A DNA stretch of 64,000 nucleotides from Actinobacillus sp. GY-402. GTDB lineage: Bacteria > Pseudomonadota > Gammaproteobacteria > Enterobacterales > Pasteurellaceae. Below the pieces are notes generated by a model. That model searched no databases, was not told the origin of the DNA, and saw only the letters and a list, made by a program, of their open reading frames with translations. The stretch lies in NCBI RefSeq assembly GCF_014843355.1, contig NZ_CP062137.1:744001-808000 (forward strand), read 5' to 3'. Shown piece after piece: positions 17,448-25,852 of the stretch (positions within the stretch are counted from its first letter, which is position 1; the number at the start of each line of letters is the position of its first letter). A program made the translations under genes and the position numbers.

Positions 17448-18053
17448 ATGGATAACGCATTACTACAATGGATATCAACGAGCGGGCGTTTACTGGGCGC
17501 CGTTTTTTATTATGAACCGGCGGATAAGCGGGTTCAGCCCGTTTTGGATTTTTTCCGTCGGACGGATTGGACAAAAGATTGGGCGAATATAGATCATCCC
17601 GCATTAATTAACGGCTTAACCGAAAAAGGCGCGCAACGGGATTTGTCCCAGGATTATCAGGATTTGTTTATCGGCCCGAACGCATTGCCGGCGCCGCCGT
17701 GGGGATCGGTATATCTGGATAAAGAATCGGTGATTTTCGGCGATTCCTTGTTGGCGTTACGTGATTTTTTAATCGCGCATCGAATTGAATTTATTCAAAC
17801 TCAAAACGAACCGGAAGATCATTTGGGATTAATGTTTATGCTCGCCGCTTATTTGGCGGAAACCAAGCCGGAATTATTGGCGGAATTTCTGAGCACGCAT
17901 TTTCTTACCTGGGCGTATCGTTGCCTGGATTTAATGGCGGAGCAAACGGATTATCCTTTTTATCAGGCAATGGCATTGCTTGCCCGGAAAACGCTGAAAG
18001 ATTGGCAGCAACGGCTTGCGCTTCAGGTTGACGCGCCGCAACTTTATCGGTAA
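17448..18053 (+). CDS. DmsD/TorD-family Tat proofreading chaperone
   Basis: A 201-residue all-helical chaperone close to E. coli DmsD: it shares LGAVFYYEP near the start, the family signature PPWGSVYLDKESVIFGD at about 83-99 and QNEPEDHLG at about 120-128. DmsD binds the twin-arginine signal of the DmsA molybdoenzyme and guides cofactor loading. The start at 17448 follows an AAGGA site. The next gene, a NapF-like ferredoxin, begins 20 bases after the stop. In Haemophilus the same two genes follow dmsABC; here no dmsABC is adjacent, so the client is encoded elsewhere or another molybdoenzyme such as FdhF. Confidence 0.85.
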   Translation: MDNALLQWISTSGRLLGAVFYYEPADKRVQPVLDFFRRTDWTKDWANIDHPALINGLTEKGAQRDLSQDYQDLFIGPNALPAPPWGSVYLDKESVIFGDSLLALRDFLIAHRIEFIQTQNEPEDHLGLMFMLAAYLAETKPELLAEFLSTHFLTWAYRCLDLMAEQTDYPFYQAMALLARKTLKDWQQRLALQVDAPQLYR

Positions 18054-18072
18054 CGGCCGGATAAGGGCGATT

Positions 18073-18600
18073 ATGCAAGGAAAAAACGAGCAATATTATA
18101 AGGCGTATTTAAGTTACAACCGCATTTCCCGTCGGAGCTTGCTGCGCGGCGTTTTTCATCCGCTAGAACGGGCGGAGCGATCCCGCGAATCCCGTTTGGC
18201 GCCGCGTCCGCCTTTTGCCGCCGAGGAAAATTTATTTCTGGCCGCCTGTAACGGTTGCGGCGAGTGTGTGGACGCCTGTCCTTATAATTTAATTCGTCTT
18301 TCGGGGCAAAAAGCCGTGCTTGAACTGGATTATGCCGCCTGCGATTTATGCGGAAAATGTGCGGAAAGCTGTGCCACGCACGCGCTGCATCCCGCCTTTA
18401 AAAAAGATACGGAATTTCGCCCGCACTTTTTGGAAAATTGCTTGTTGAAGCAAAATCAAGACTGTACTCTTTGTCAGGACAGCTGCCCGCAGCAGGCGAT
18501 TTCCGCCGATTTACAAGTGAATCATGACCTTTGTAACGGTTGCGGCGAATGCAAATTAAGCTGTTTTGTTTCGGCGATTCAACTGACGCTAACGAATTAA
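18073..18600 (+). CDS. NapF-like 4Fe-4S ferredoxin
   Basis: A 175-residue cytosolic iron-sulphur protein with four cysteine clusters: CNGCGECVDACP, CDLCGKCAESC, CTLCQDSCP and CNGCGECKLSC. The spacing and basic N-terminus (RISRRSLLRGVF) match NapF, an accessory protein of molybdoenzymes. The start at 18073 is the first ATG after the DmsD-like stop. It presumably works with the preceding chaperone in maturation of, or electron supply to, a molybdenum reductase. Confidence 0.85.
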   Translation: MQGKNEQYYKAYLSYNRISRRSLLRGVFHPLERAERSRESRLAPRPPFAAEENLFLAACNGCGECVDACPYNLIRLSGQKAVLELDYAACDLCGKCAESCATHALHPAFKKDTEFRPHFLENCLLKQNQDCTLCQDSCPQQAISADLQVNHDLCNGCGECKLSCFVSAIQLTLTN

Positions 18601-18614
18601 TCGATTTTTCCGCC

Positions 18615-18986
18615 TCACAAAAGAAGTGCTTTGCAATCCGCTTCGCTGTGCGCTTCTTCCATCACCAAATCCTGTAAAAAATGTCGGATTTCATTTAGAC
18701 GCGCGATTTTTTCTTCCACAGTGGCTAACTGGCGCACAATCATTTGATCCGCAATACCGTGTTGGTGCGGATGATTTTTAATGTGGTTGAGCTGTTTGAT
18801 TTCTTCCACGGAAAATCCCAATGAACGGCAGGTTTTAATAAAGCGGAGCAGTATCAAGGCGGCTTCGTCATAACAGCGATAACCGTTGGCCTGCCGTTTC
18901 GGAGTCGGCAAGACGCCGGTTTTTTCGTAATAACGAATGGTTTCCGGATGAATTCCGCTTTGTTTACTGAGTTCGTTGACCGTCAT
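18615..18986 (-). CDS. MerR-family regulator (metal-type)
   Basis: A 123-residue MerR protein with the winged helix at the start (MTVNELSKQSGIHPETIRYY), a long dimer helix and a C-terminal effector tail. The tail has one Cys (EADCKALLL) and several His (NHPHQHG) but lacks the Cys set of ZntR or CueR, so the metal is uncertain. It is divergent from a cation diffusion facilitator gene whose promoter has the 19-base spacer typical of MerR targets; zinc, cadmium or a similar cation is likely. Confidence 0.85.
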   Translation of the reverse strand: MTVNELSKQSGIHPETIRYYEKTGVLPTPKRQANGYRCYDEAALILLRFIKTCRSLGFSVEEIKQLNHIKNHPHQHGIADQMIVRQLATVEEKIARLNEIRHFLQDLVMEEAHSEADCKALLL

Positions 18987-19007
18987 ATTTTCTCCGCATA
19001 AAAAAGC

Positions 19008-19038
19008 TTGACCCTGTAGTCGCTACGACCTTTATATT
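19008..19038 (+). promoter_or_regulatory. MerR-type promoter of the cation exporter
   Basis: TTGACC (19008-19013) and TATATT (19033-19038) are separated by 19 bases. The spacer holds the dyad CTGTAGTCGCTACGAC. A long spacer with a central dyad is the hallmark of MerR-activated promoters, where the bound regulator untwists the DNA. Confidence 0.75.
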
Positions 19039-19076
19039 GTAGCTCAAGTTAAAATTTCCGACAATGCGAGGTCGCT

Positions 19077-19694
19077 ATGGCTCATCAACATCATTGCACA
19101 GAACATCATGAACAGGCTCATCACAATCACATTCCGCAGGATCGCAAAATTCTGGCCTGGAGTTTTGCCGTTATCAGCGGTTACATGGTGGTGGAATTTG
19201 TCGGCGGCTGGTTGTTTAACAGCCTGACGCTGATGGCGGATGCCGGACACATGGCAAACGACAGTTTGTCTCTGCTTGTTGCGCTGATCGCGTTGTTTTT
19301 ATCCGAACGAAAACAGGCGTGGTTTGCGCTGCTTAATGCCGCTTCATTGATTGTGGTGGCGGTGCTGATTCTGGCGGAAGCCGTTCAACGCTGGCAGGCG
19401 CCGCCTGAAATCAGGGCGCTGCCTATGCTCGGCATCGCGGTTATCGGGTTATTGGTGAATGTGCTGGTGGCGTGGATTATGTTAAAAAGCAATCAGGAAA
19501 ATCTTAATGTGAAAGCGGCATATTTGCATGTGCTGGCGGATTTGTTCGGTTCCGTGGTTGCCATTTTTGCGGGGCTGAGCGCCTATTTTCTCGGCTGGCA
19601 ATGGGTGGATGTGGCGGCCAGTGCGCTATTAAGTCTGTTCATTTTGCGAAGCGGCGTCAGCGTGATGCGGGAAGTGTTGACGACGTTTAAATAA
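19077..19694 (+). CDS. Cation diffusion facilitator exporter, short form without C-terminal domain
   Basis: A 205-residue inner-membrane zinc-type exporter with six predicted helices. The metal site residues are in LMADAGHMANDS (TM2, HxxxD type) and LHVLADLFGS (TM5, HxxxD). The N-terminus is His-rich (MAHQHHCTEHHEQAHHNH). Most family members are about 300 residues long; here the cytosolic C-terminal metal-sensing domain is absent and the frame stops 22 bases before a MITE-like element. Divergent MerR regulator and promoter layout support metal-induced efflux. Confidence 0.85.
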   Translation: MAHQHHCTEHHEQAHHNHIPQDRKILAWSFAVISGYMVVEFVGGWLFNSLTLMADAGHMANDSLSLLVALIALFLSERKQAWFALLNAASLIVVAVLILAEAVQRWQAPPEIRALPMLGIAVIGLLVNVLVAWIMLKSNQENLNVKAAYLHVLADLFGSVVAIFAGLSAYFLGWQWVDVAASALLSLFILRSGVSVMREVLTTFK

Positions 19695-19715
19695 GGTCGG
19701 AAAGCGGAAAAGTGC

Positions 19716-19878
19716 AGTATTGTGTAGCAGTTGCACAAAAGTCAATTTTAGGAAAATTTATGTAGGGGCGGGGTTTATCCCCGCCCGAATCTCATTCAAA
19801 TATCAGGGCTTACGGGCGGGGATAAACCCCGCCCCTACGGAAACATTAAATGTTTGTGCAACTGCTACTACATAATAC
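19716..19878. mobile_element. MITE-like palindromic element, copy 2
   Basis: Terminal inverted repeats of about 24 bases: GTATTGTGTAGCAGTTGCAC at 19717-19736 and its inverted partner at 19853-19878. Inside lie two perfect 26-base inverted arms (19762-19787 and 19813-19838) of the GTAGGGGCGGGG type, as in copy 1. The element is bordered by an 11-bp direct repeat CGGAAAAGTGC (19705-19715 and 19879-19889), consistent with a target duplication. Confidence 0.7.
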
Positions 19879-19965
19879 CGGAAAAGTGCGGGAGAATTTT
19901 GCGTTGTTTTTTGCCGCACTTTCAGCCGATAGCGCTCAAAGTGCGGTCGATTTTTCGCAAGTTTT

Positions 19966-21234
19966 TTAACCCAACAAACGTTGTACCAAGGCGGTATAAA
20001 TCTTCACGCCGGTTAGCAATTGTTTTTCGTCGAAGTCGAATTCCGCTTCGTGGTGTCCGGCGGTGCGATCGGCGCCGAGGATGAAATAAACGGCTTTACC
20101 GCCGTGTTCCTGCACCCGTCGGCCTAAAATCGTGGCATCTTCGCTGGCATTAAAGGCATAGTCTGCGTTGGTGTTGTGCACTTCGGGTTGTGCCAACGCG
20201 ATTTCTTCCACTAATTTGACCAGTTCGGGATCATTATTCATATCCACCGCTTCGCCCATAATTTCCGTTTCATAGCCGACATCAAATCCGATCGCGATGC
20301 CTTGCGCAATTTGCATGACCTGATCCGCCATATATTGATTGATGGCTTTATTTTCACCGCGTACTTCCAGCTGGATTTGCGCGCTGGCAGGAATGACGTT
20401 GCGACCTTCGCCCGCTTTCAGCACGCCGACGTTAATCCGCGTCATGCCTTCGCCGTGGCGGGCAATGCCGTGCAGTTGAGTTACGGCGTGGGCGGCGGCC
20501 AACAGGGCGTTACGGCCCAAATGCGGCGCGGCGCCGGCGTGCGCCGGTTTGCCTTTATAGCGGATATCGATTTTTGTCGTAGAAAGAAAGTTCTTCGGAT
20601 TGGAAATCACTGTGCCGCTGTCAGCGCAAAAACCGATATGCGAACCGGCGAAATAATCGGCGTCGTCAATTACGCCGCTGGCCGCAATGGCCGCCGCACC
20701 GCGCACGCCTTCTTCCGCCGGCTGGAACACGATTTTCACTTTGCCGTTGAGCTTATCTTTATTTTGCGACAGCCAAAGCGCCGTGCCTAAGCCGATGGTG
20801 ATGTGCCCATCATGCCCGCAGGCGTGCATAAAGCCGTCGTTAAGGGAACGGAAGCCGAGTTGATTCGGAATGTGCTGCGGATTTTGGGTTTCGCTGACAT
20901 TGACGCAATCAATATCAAAACGCAATGCCACGGTTTTGCCCGCTCTGCCCGTATCCAGCACGGCAACGCAGCCGGTGTAGCCGTCCATTTTGTCCAGCCA
21001 TTTTTGCTTGGCGCCGTATGCCAGCGCATTGGCTAAGCCTTGTTCTACCACGGCGGATTGGCGTCCGCGTACAAAATCTTCATTGATAATTTGTTTGCCC
21101 AGCAGAATTTCAAAGCCCATTTGTTCCAGATAGTCGGCGATGCGGGAAGTCGTCCAGAATTCGGACCAGCCGATTTCGGGGAAACGGTGGAATTCGCGGC
21201 GCCATTCTGTAAGTTGGGATAAATCAACGTTCAT
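19966..21234 (-). CDS. M20 amidohydrolase, AbgA-like
   Basis: A 422-residue zinc peptidase of the M20D type, closest in pattern to AbgA, a subunit of p-aminobenzoyl-glutamate hydrolase: EFHRFPEIGWSEFWTT near the start, MHACGHDGH at about 136-144, FQPAEEG at about 170-176 and a dimerisation lid domain in between. No AbgB-like partner gene is present, so the substrate may be another acyl- or aminoacyl-amide. It is the last gene of a pepE-dcuC-abgA-like operon on the minus strand. Cytosolic. Confidence 0.85.
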   Translation of the reverse strand: MNVDLSQLTEWRREFHRFPEIGWSEFWTTSRIADYLEQMGFEILLGKQIINEDFVRGRQSAVVEQGLANALAYGAKQKWLDKMDGYTGCVAVLDTGRAGKTVALRFDIDCVNVSETQNPQHIPNQLGFRSLNDGFMHACGHDGHITIGLGTALWLSQNKDKLNGKVKIVFQPAEEGVRGAAAIAASGVIDDADYFAGSHIGFCADSGTVISNPKNFLSTTKIDIRYKGKPAHAGAAPHLGRNALLAAAHAVTQLHGIARHGEGMTRINVGVLKAGEGRNVIPASAQIQLEVRGENKAINQYMADQVMQIAQGIAIGFDVGYETEIMGEAVDMNNDPELVKLVEEIALAQPEVHNTNADYAFNASEDATILGRRVQEHGGKAVYFILGADRTAGHHEAEFDFDEKQLLTGVKIYTALVQRLLG

Positions 21235-21270
21235 CAGAGACTCCTTAAATAAAAAATATGATAAAAATCG

Positions 21271-21293
21271 ACCGCACTTTTGAAAAGTGCGGT
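21271..21293. terminator. Inverted uptake-signal hairpin between dcuC and the AbgA-like gene
   Basis: ACCGCACTTTT and AAAAGTGCGGT form a perfect 11-bp inverted pair of Hin-type uptake cores. In the operon direction it may weaken read-through; a long U-run is lacking. Confidence 0.45.
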
Positions 21294-21309
21294 GCGTTTT
21301 TGCGTTGTT

Positions 21310-22605
21310 TTATAACATAAATAACGCAAGGAATAAGACGGCGAGCACCATGCCCGGCGCGGTGCGTTTCACCATTTCGACCGGACTGACCATGGCCAAA
21401 CCGGCGCACACGATGGTTACGCCCGCAATCGGTGAGGCGGTACGTCCGATAGCGCCTGCGATTGCCGCCGCCATACCGAGGTTAAGGTGAGTATAGCCGA
21501 GTTCAATGGCGTGCGGCGTCACCGCGGTGTTAAACGCAATCGCCGCCGCATCGCCGGAACCTGTCACCAAGCCCATCAGGAACGGGCCGATAGTGGCGCC
21601 CCAACGCACGAATTCGTTGGATTGTTTGAGGAATTCAATGGCGGAATCAATGGCACCGGTGGATTTCAAGCCTGCCACGAACACGCTGGCGGCAATGATA
21701 ATGCCTAACACGTTGGCGTAGGCGCTGCCCATACCGTTAAAGAATTCTTCGGTGATTTTCGCCGGTGAAATGCGGGTGACGATAATGCCGTAAATGGCGC
21801 CGATTAGCATTGCTTGCGGCACGCCCATTTTCGTCCACGCCAACCAGGATACGTCTTTTTGCAATGAAGTTCCGCCGATAACCAGGATCACTAACGGGAC
21901 TAACGGCGCTAAGGCAAATAGCGGGTTCACTTTGGCAAATTGGGTTTCGGATTCTTTGTTTTCGTTCAAATAGGCTTGTTTGTGTTCTTCCCCGTAATCT
22001 TTAAATAAAATCGCCAGCAAGGTGAGCATAACCGCTCCGATGGCGCCGGCGATCATGGTATAAGGCGCGTGGGAAAGGTTGACTTCGGCGATGGTTAAAC
22101 CGGACATTTCGCTGATCATCGCCGAGTGAGAAGAGCCCGGGCTCATCATGGAACCGAAGGTTCCCGCCAAAATTGCCGCCCCTGCCGTGGCAGGACGCAC
22201 GCCGGCACTTTTTAACACCGGTATCAAGGTGGCGCCCACTGCCGCCGCACAGCCTGCCGCGGAAGGAATCGCGATGTTGATAAAGAAAGTGATGACGGTT
22301 GCAATCGGGATTAAAAAGAATTTTAACCCGCTTAAGGGTTTGGTCAGCAAATGCACCAAGTGGGTATCGCATTGGGTATATTTCATGACGTAAGCAAAGC
22401 CCATACTGGAACAGATCGCCATAATTAATCCGCCGGTGGTCATGGATTTGGCAAAGGCGTCTAACGCGCCCATCGGATTGAGGGTGAGAATGGACATTAG
22501 TAAACCGACACCGATTAACACGGTGCGGGTTTCATATTTTTTTATCAATAAATATACGGTAGCGATAATGCCTAAAATGGCTATCAAAGAGTTTAATTCG
22601 GTCAT
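21310..22605 (-). CDS. dcuC: C4-dicarboxylate transporter, DcuC family
   Basis: A 431-residue inner-membrane carrier with about twelve hydrophobic segments and family motifs such as IPSAAGCAAAVGATLIPVLK and MSPGSSHSAMISEMSG. DcuC proteins exchange or export C4-dicarboxylates, mainly succinate efflux under fermentation. It sits 11 bases after pepE and before an AbgA-like amidohydrolase, so in this operon it may rather serve uptake of aspartate-type compounds released by the peptidases. Specific substrate is an inference from family. Confidence 0.85.
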   Translation of the reverse strand: MTELNSLIAILGIIATVYLLIKKYETRTVLIGVGLLMSILTLNPMGALDAFAKSMTTGGLIMAICSSMGFAYVMKYTQCDTHLVHLLTKPLSGLKFFLIPIATVITFFINIAIPSAAGCAAAVGATLIPVLKSAGVRPATAGAAILAGTFGSMMSPGSSHSAMISEMSGLTIAEVNLSHAPYTMIAGAIGAVMLTLLAILFKDYGEEHKQAYLNENKESETQFAKVNPLFALAPLVPLVILVIGGTSLQKDVSWLAWTKMGVPQAMLIGAIYGIIVTRISPAKITEEFFNGMGSAYANVLGIIIAASVFVAGLKSTGAIDSAIEFLKQSNEFVRWGATIGPFLMGLVTGSGDAAAIAFNTAVTPHAIELGYTHLNLGMAAAIAGAIGRTASPIAGVTIVCAGLAMVSPVEMVKRTAPGMVLAVLFLALFML

Positions 22606-22616
22606 AATTATTTTCC

Positions 22617-23321
22617 TTAATAATGAAATGTCGTCTCGGCGGCAAGGGTGTCCATTGACATTTTGCCGCTGAATCTTAAAACGGCCCGTTCGCCCAACAC
22701 GCGGGCTTGATCGCCCTGAATATGTAAAGCCGTGCCTTCCGGCAAGGCGTATACAAGTGCGGTCGGATTAACGGTTAAAAATTCTTGCAAACGCTCTTCA
22801 CGACTTTCGCCGTTGTGACCTTGCATTTTGCCGGAGATAAAGTGCGGATTGATTTGATTCGGAAACAGATTTAACGCATTGAAGGACGGCGGATAAGTAA
22901 TCGGCATATCGTTGGTGGTCATAATGGAGCGGCCCGCCGCGACCGCACCGGCGCTCCAACCGAAATAAGGCGTGCCGGCATTCACCTTGGCTCGAATCGG
23001 TTCCAACAAGTGATTATCGTACAAGCCTTTCAACAAACAGAATGTATTGCCGCCGCCGATAGCAATGACATCCGCTCGTTCGATAATCTCCGCGTGTCTG
23101 GCACCTCGGTGAACGGAAATAATCTCCATATTCAATGCGCTCAACACCTGCCGCACTTTTTGCTCGTATTCGTCATAGGATTGACGAACACCCGCATAAG
23201 GCACAAAAGCGATGCTTTTGCCTTGATAAGCGGATAAAAATTGCCGCAACCAGGGAATAGTGTGAATTAAATAATCCGTATCCTTATATTTCGAACTACT
23301 CATAAGTAACATATTTTTCAT
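22617..23321 (-). CDS. pepE: Peptidase E (alpha-aspartyl dipeptidase)
   Basis: A 234-residue S51 serine peptidase that hydrolyses dipeptides with N-terminal aspartate. The nucleophile elbow is GWSAGA at about 122-127, with AIGGGNTF upstream and NPHFISGK following, as in PepE. It is the first gene of the pepE-dcuC-abgA-like operon. A CRP-like site lies about 100 bases upstream. Product aspartate could feed the C4 branch served by the DcuC gene. Confidence 0.93.
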   Translation of the reverse strand: MKNMLLMSSSKYKDTDYLIHTIPWLRQFLSAYQGKSIAFVPYAGVRQSYDEYEQKVRQVLSALNMEIISVHRGARHAEIIERADVIAIGGGNTFCLLKGLYDNHLLEPIRAKVNAGTPYFGWSAGAVAAGRSIMTTNDMPITYPPSFNALNLFPNQINPHFISGKMQGHNGESREERLQEFLTVNPTALVYALPEGTALHIQGDQARVLGERAVLRFSGKMSMDTLAAETTFHY

Positions 23322-23370
23322 ATTTTAGTCCTTATTTTAGTGTTATTTTGTTGTAATGTAGGGCAAAGTT

Positions 23371-23432
23371 ATTATGCAAGTTAACGCCCGAAAGGTGAAA
23401 AAGAAGATGTTATTTCCGTGATAAAGGTCACA
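23371..23432 (-). promoter_or_regulatory. CRP-like site and promoter of the pepE operon
   Basis: CGTGATAAAGGTCACA at 23417-23432 matches the CRP consensus TGTGA-N6-TCACA with one mismatch. On the minus strand a CATAAT -10 box at 23371-23376 puts the CRP centre near -61, a class I activation site. The site is only 27 bases upstream of the divergent M20 gene start. Confidence 0.5.
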
Positions 23433-23458
23433 AAATTAATTGAATAAGGAGGAGTCGT

Positions 23459-24697
23459 ATGTCAATTAATCTGCCGCGCGTGCAGTCCATCCTGGAAAAA
23501 TTAGCCTCAATTTCGTCCGAAACGGGAGAATTAACCCGTTTAGCGTTCAGCCGTGAAGATGAAGAGGCGCATCATTATGTGATTGAATTATGTCGTCAAT
23601 ATGATTTGGATGTGCGCCGTGATGAAATCGGTAATTTGTTTATTCGTAAAGCGGGAATCGAAGATCATCTGCCTGCAGTGGCGTTCGGTTCTCATATCGA
23701 TACCGTTGTCAATGCGGGCAAGTTTGACGGCCCTTTAGGTTCGGTCGCGGGGCTGGAAATCTTGTTTCGGTTATGCGAACAAGGCGTGCAAACCCGCTAT
23801 CCGCTGGAGTTGATCATTTTTACCTGCGAAGAATCCAGCCGCTTTAATTATGCGACTTTAGGCAGCAAAGTGATGTGCGGTATCGCTGATCAGGAAAGTT
23901 TAAGCAAACTGCGCGATAAACAGGGCAAGGGTTTAGAAGAAGCTTTGGCGGGAATCGGATTGGATTTTGCCAAGGTGAATCAAGCCAAACGTAAAGCGGA
24001 AGAATTTAAATGCTTTTTTGAACTGCATATTGAGCAAGGTCCGCGTTTGGAAAAGGAAAATAAAACCATCGGCGTGGTAACGGGCATTGCCGCGCCGATT
24101 CGCAGTGTCGTCAAAATCAACGGGCAGGCGGATCATTCCGGCGCCACCGCAATGCATTATCGCCACGATGCGCTGTTAGGCGGTGCGGAACTGGCGCTGG
24201 CAATCGAACGGGCGGCGATTGAAGCGGGACATTCCACCGTTGCCACCGTCGGTAATCTGACGGCAAAACCGGGCGTGATGAACGTGGTGCCGGGCTATTG
24301 CGAATTGCTGGTGGATATTCGCGGCATTCACACGCAAGCCCGCGAATCGGTGTTCAACGCATTGCAACAACAAATCGAACAAGTCGCCGCCAAACGAGGT
24401 TTATCGATTGAATTGCAACTGATTTCCAAAGATCAACCGATTTTATTGCCCGAGCAAATGGTGCGCCAAATCAGTCGGGCGGCGCAAGACTTAGGATATC
24501 GCTATGAAATTATGCCGAGCGGCGCCGGACATGACGCCATGCATATGGCGACACTGTGTCCGACCGGTATGATTTTCGTGCCGTCCAAAAACGGCATCAG
24601 CCACAATCCGCTCGAATTCACTTCATGGGACGACATTGAAGCGGGCATCAATGTGTTACAAAAAGTGGTGTTGGAACAGGCGGAAGCGGCGGATTAA
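23459..24697 (+). CDS. M20 hydrolase, allantoate amidohydrolase / N-carbamoyl-amino-acid hydrolase type
   Basis: A 412-residue zinc enzyme of the HyuC/AllC group: GSHIDTVVNAGKFDGPLG at about 81-98, CEESSRF at about 124-130, HIEQGPRLE at about 195-203 and SGAGHDAMHMA near the end are all in place. It hydrolyses amide bonds of N-carbamoyl or ureido compounds; the exact substrate is unresolved. An AAGGAGG ribosome binding site precedes the ATG. It is divergent from pepE and shares a CRP-like site. Confidence 0.88.
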   Translation: MSINLPRVQSILEKLASISSETGELTRLAFSREDEEAHHYVIELCRQYDLDVRRDEIGNLFIRKAGIEDHLPAVAFGSHIDTVVNAGKFDGPLGSVAGLEILFRLCEQGVQTRYPLELIIFTCEESSRFNYATLGSKVMCGIADQESLSKLRDKQGKGLEEALAGIGLDFAKVNQAKRKAEEFKCFFELHIEQGPRLEKENKTIGVVTGIAAPIRSVVKINGQADHSGATAMHYRHDALLGGAELALAIERAAIEAGHSTVATVGNLTAKPGVMNVVPGYCELLVDIRGIHTQARESVFNALQQQIEQVAAKRGLSIELQLISKDQPILLPEQMVRQISRAAQDLGYRYEIMPSGAGHDAMHMATLCPTGMIFVPSKNGISHNPLEFTSWDDIEAGINVLQKVVLEQAEAAD

Positions 24698-24772
24698 AAA
24701 TTAACCGCTGTTTTTTATCAAAAAACGTTTAAATTTTTGACCGCACTTTTTATTGGCGACGAAGAATCGGCG

Positions 24773-24778
24773 TATAAT
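24773..24778 (+). promoter_or_regulatory. -10 box upstream of hycH
   Basis: TATAAT about 57 bases before the hycH start, without a convincing -35 box. It suggests hycHI has its own promoter rather than reading through from a hydrogenase structural operon. Confidence 0.4.
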
Positions 24779-24834
24779 CGGCGACAGATATTTCATTCGC
24801 TCACCGGATTCGGCGTAAATTTGAGGACATCGAC

Positions 24835-25245
24835 ATGGCGACTAAGGTAATTTTCTATTTGTTAAATCAACGTTTTGTGGAAAATGAAAGCAAAATCCCC
24901 GAAGAAGCGAAAGACGTAATGTATTATTCGTTAGCTATCGGGCATCATGTGGGCGTGATTGATTGCTTTAAAAAATTGATCACGGCGGATTATGACGATT
25001 ATCGCCAATTTGTGAATTGCTTTCCCGAAAACGGTGAAGCGCGCCGCAAGCTGGCGGGATTAATGAAATTCGGCGAAATCGTCATCGACAGCAGCCATGT
25101 GAATTTACTGGCGCGGGCGTTGGACGAAATTAAGCCGAATTTGACCGCACTTCATCGCGAATGGGCGGAAATTTTACTGGACACGCTGGCCTCCATTCAG
25201 CGCGAACCGGTGATGTATGTGATGGTAAAACGGAGAGACGAATAA
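24835..25245 (+). CDS. hycH: Formate hydrogenlyase maturation protein HycH
   Basis: A 136-residue protein, exactly the length of E. coli HycH, which is needed for assembly of hydrogenase 3 of the formate hydrogenlyase complex. The pattern VIFYLLNQRFVENE at the start and IGHHVGVIDCFKK are characteristic. Its stop overlaps the hycI start (TAATG). In E. coli it follows hycBCDEFG; here it follows an unrelated amidohydrolase, so the structural genes are elsewhere. Confidence 0.9.
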   Translation: MATKVIFYLLNQRFVENESKIPEEAKDVMYYSLAIGHHVGVIDCFKKLITADYDDYRQFVNCFPENGEARRKLAGLMKFGEIVIDSSHVNLLARALDEIKPNLTALHREWAEILLDTLASIQREPVMYVMVKRRDE

Positions 25246-25703
25246 TGGCGGCGAAGAATGTGGTGCTCACAGTGGGCAACAGCATGATGGGCGACGACGG
25301 CGCCGGTCCGTTGCTGTATCAACTGCTCCGAGATAATCCGATTGACGGTTGGGAAGCGGTGGACGGCGGTTCTGCTCCGGAAAATGCGGTCCATGTGGTG
25401 CGCGCGTTGCAACCGGAAAAGCTACTGATTGTGGATGCTACGGACATGGAGTTGGAAGCGGGCGCGCTGAAAATTGTGGATAAAACGTTAATCGGCGAGA
25501 TGTTTTTTATGAGCACTCACAATATGCCGTTGAATTTTTTAATCGAGCAATTAGAGCAGGATATTCCGCATATTATTTTTGTAGGCGTTCAGCCGGATTT
25601 GGTGTCTTTTATGTTTCCGATTTCGGAAAAAGTGAAAAGTGCGGTAGAAAATTTGTACGTTTTATTGAAAGAAAATCGTCTGCATGAAATCGAATCGCTT
25701 TAA
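25245..25703 (+). CDS. hycI: Hydrogenase 3 maturation endopeptidase HycI
   Basis: A 152-residue nickel-dependent protease (family M52) that cuts the C-terminus of the HycE large subunit after nickel insertion. Metal-binding acids are in GNSMMGDDGAGP (about 11-22) and IVDATDME, and the His in THNMP. The start at 25245 overlaps hycH by one base and is preferred to an upstream in-frame start inside hycH. Confidence 0.93.
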   Translation: MAAKNVVLTVGNSMMGDDGAGPLLYQLLRDNPIDGWEAVDGGSAPENAVHVVRALQPEKLLIVDATDMELEAGALKIVDKTLIGEMFFMSTHNMPLNFLIEQLEQDIPHIIFVGVQPDLVSFMFPISEKVKSAVENLYVLLKENRLHEIESL

Positions 25704-25722
25704 GGTTTAAATTGAAAAAACT

Positions 25723-25736
25723 TTGCGTTAAATCAA
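25723..25736 (+). promoter_or_regulatory. FNR-like site upstream of fdhF
   Basis: TTGCGTTAAATCAA matches TTGAT-N4-ATCAA at 8 of 10 positions. It lies 117 bases before fdhF. No sigma-54 promoter (GG-N10-GC) is visible, unlike E. coli fdhF. Confidence 0.35.
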
Positions 25737-25852
25737 AAAGCCTACGATTTGTGGGTGAATGGTTCGAATTTAAGCGTATGATAACTTTTGTCGGCTAATC
25801 ATTTTGAGTGATTAACTTATTGTTAACATTAAGCAGTAACAAGGACATCGCT

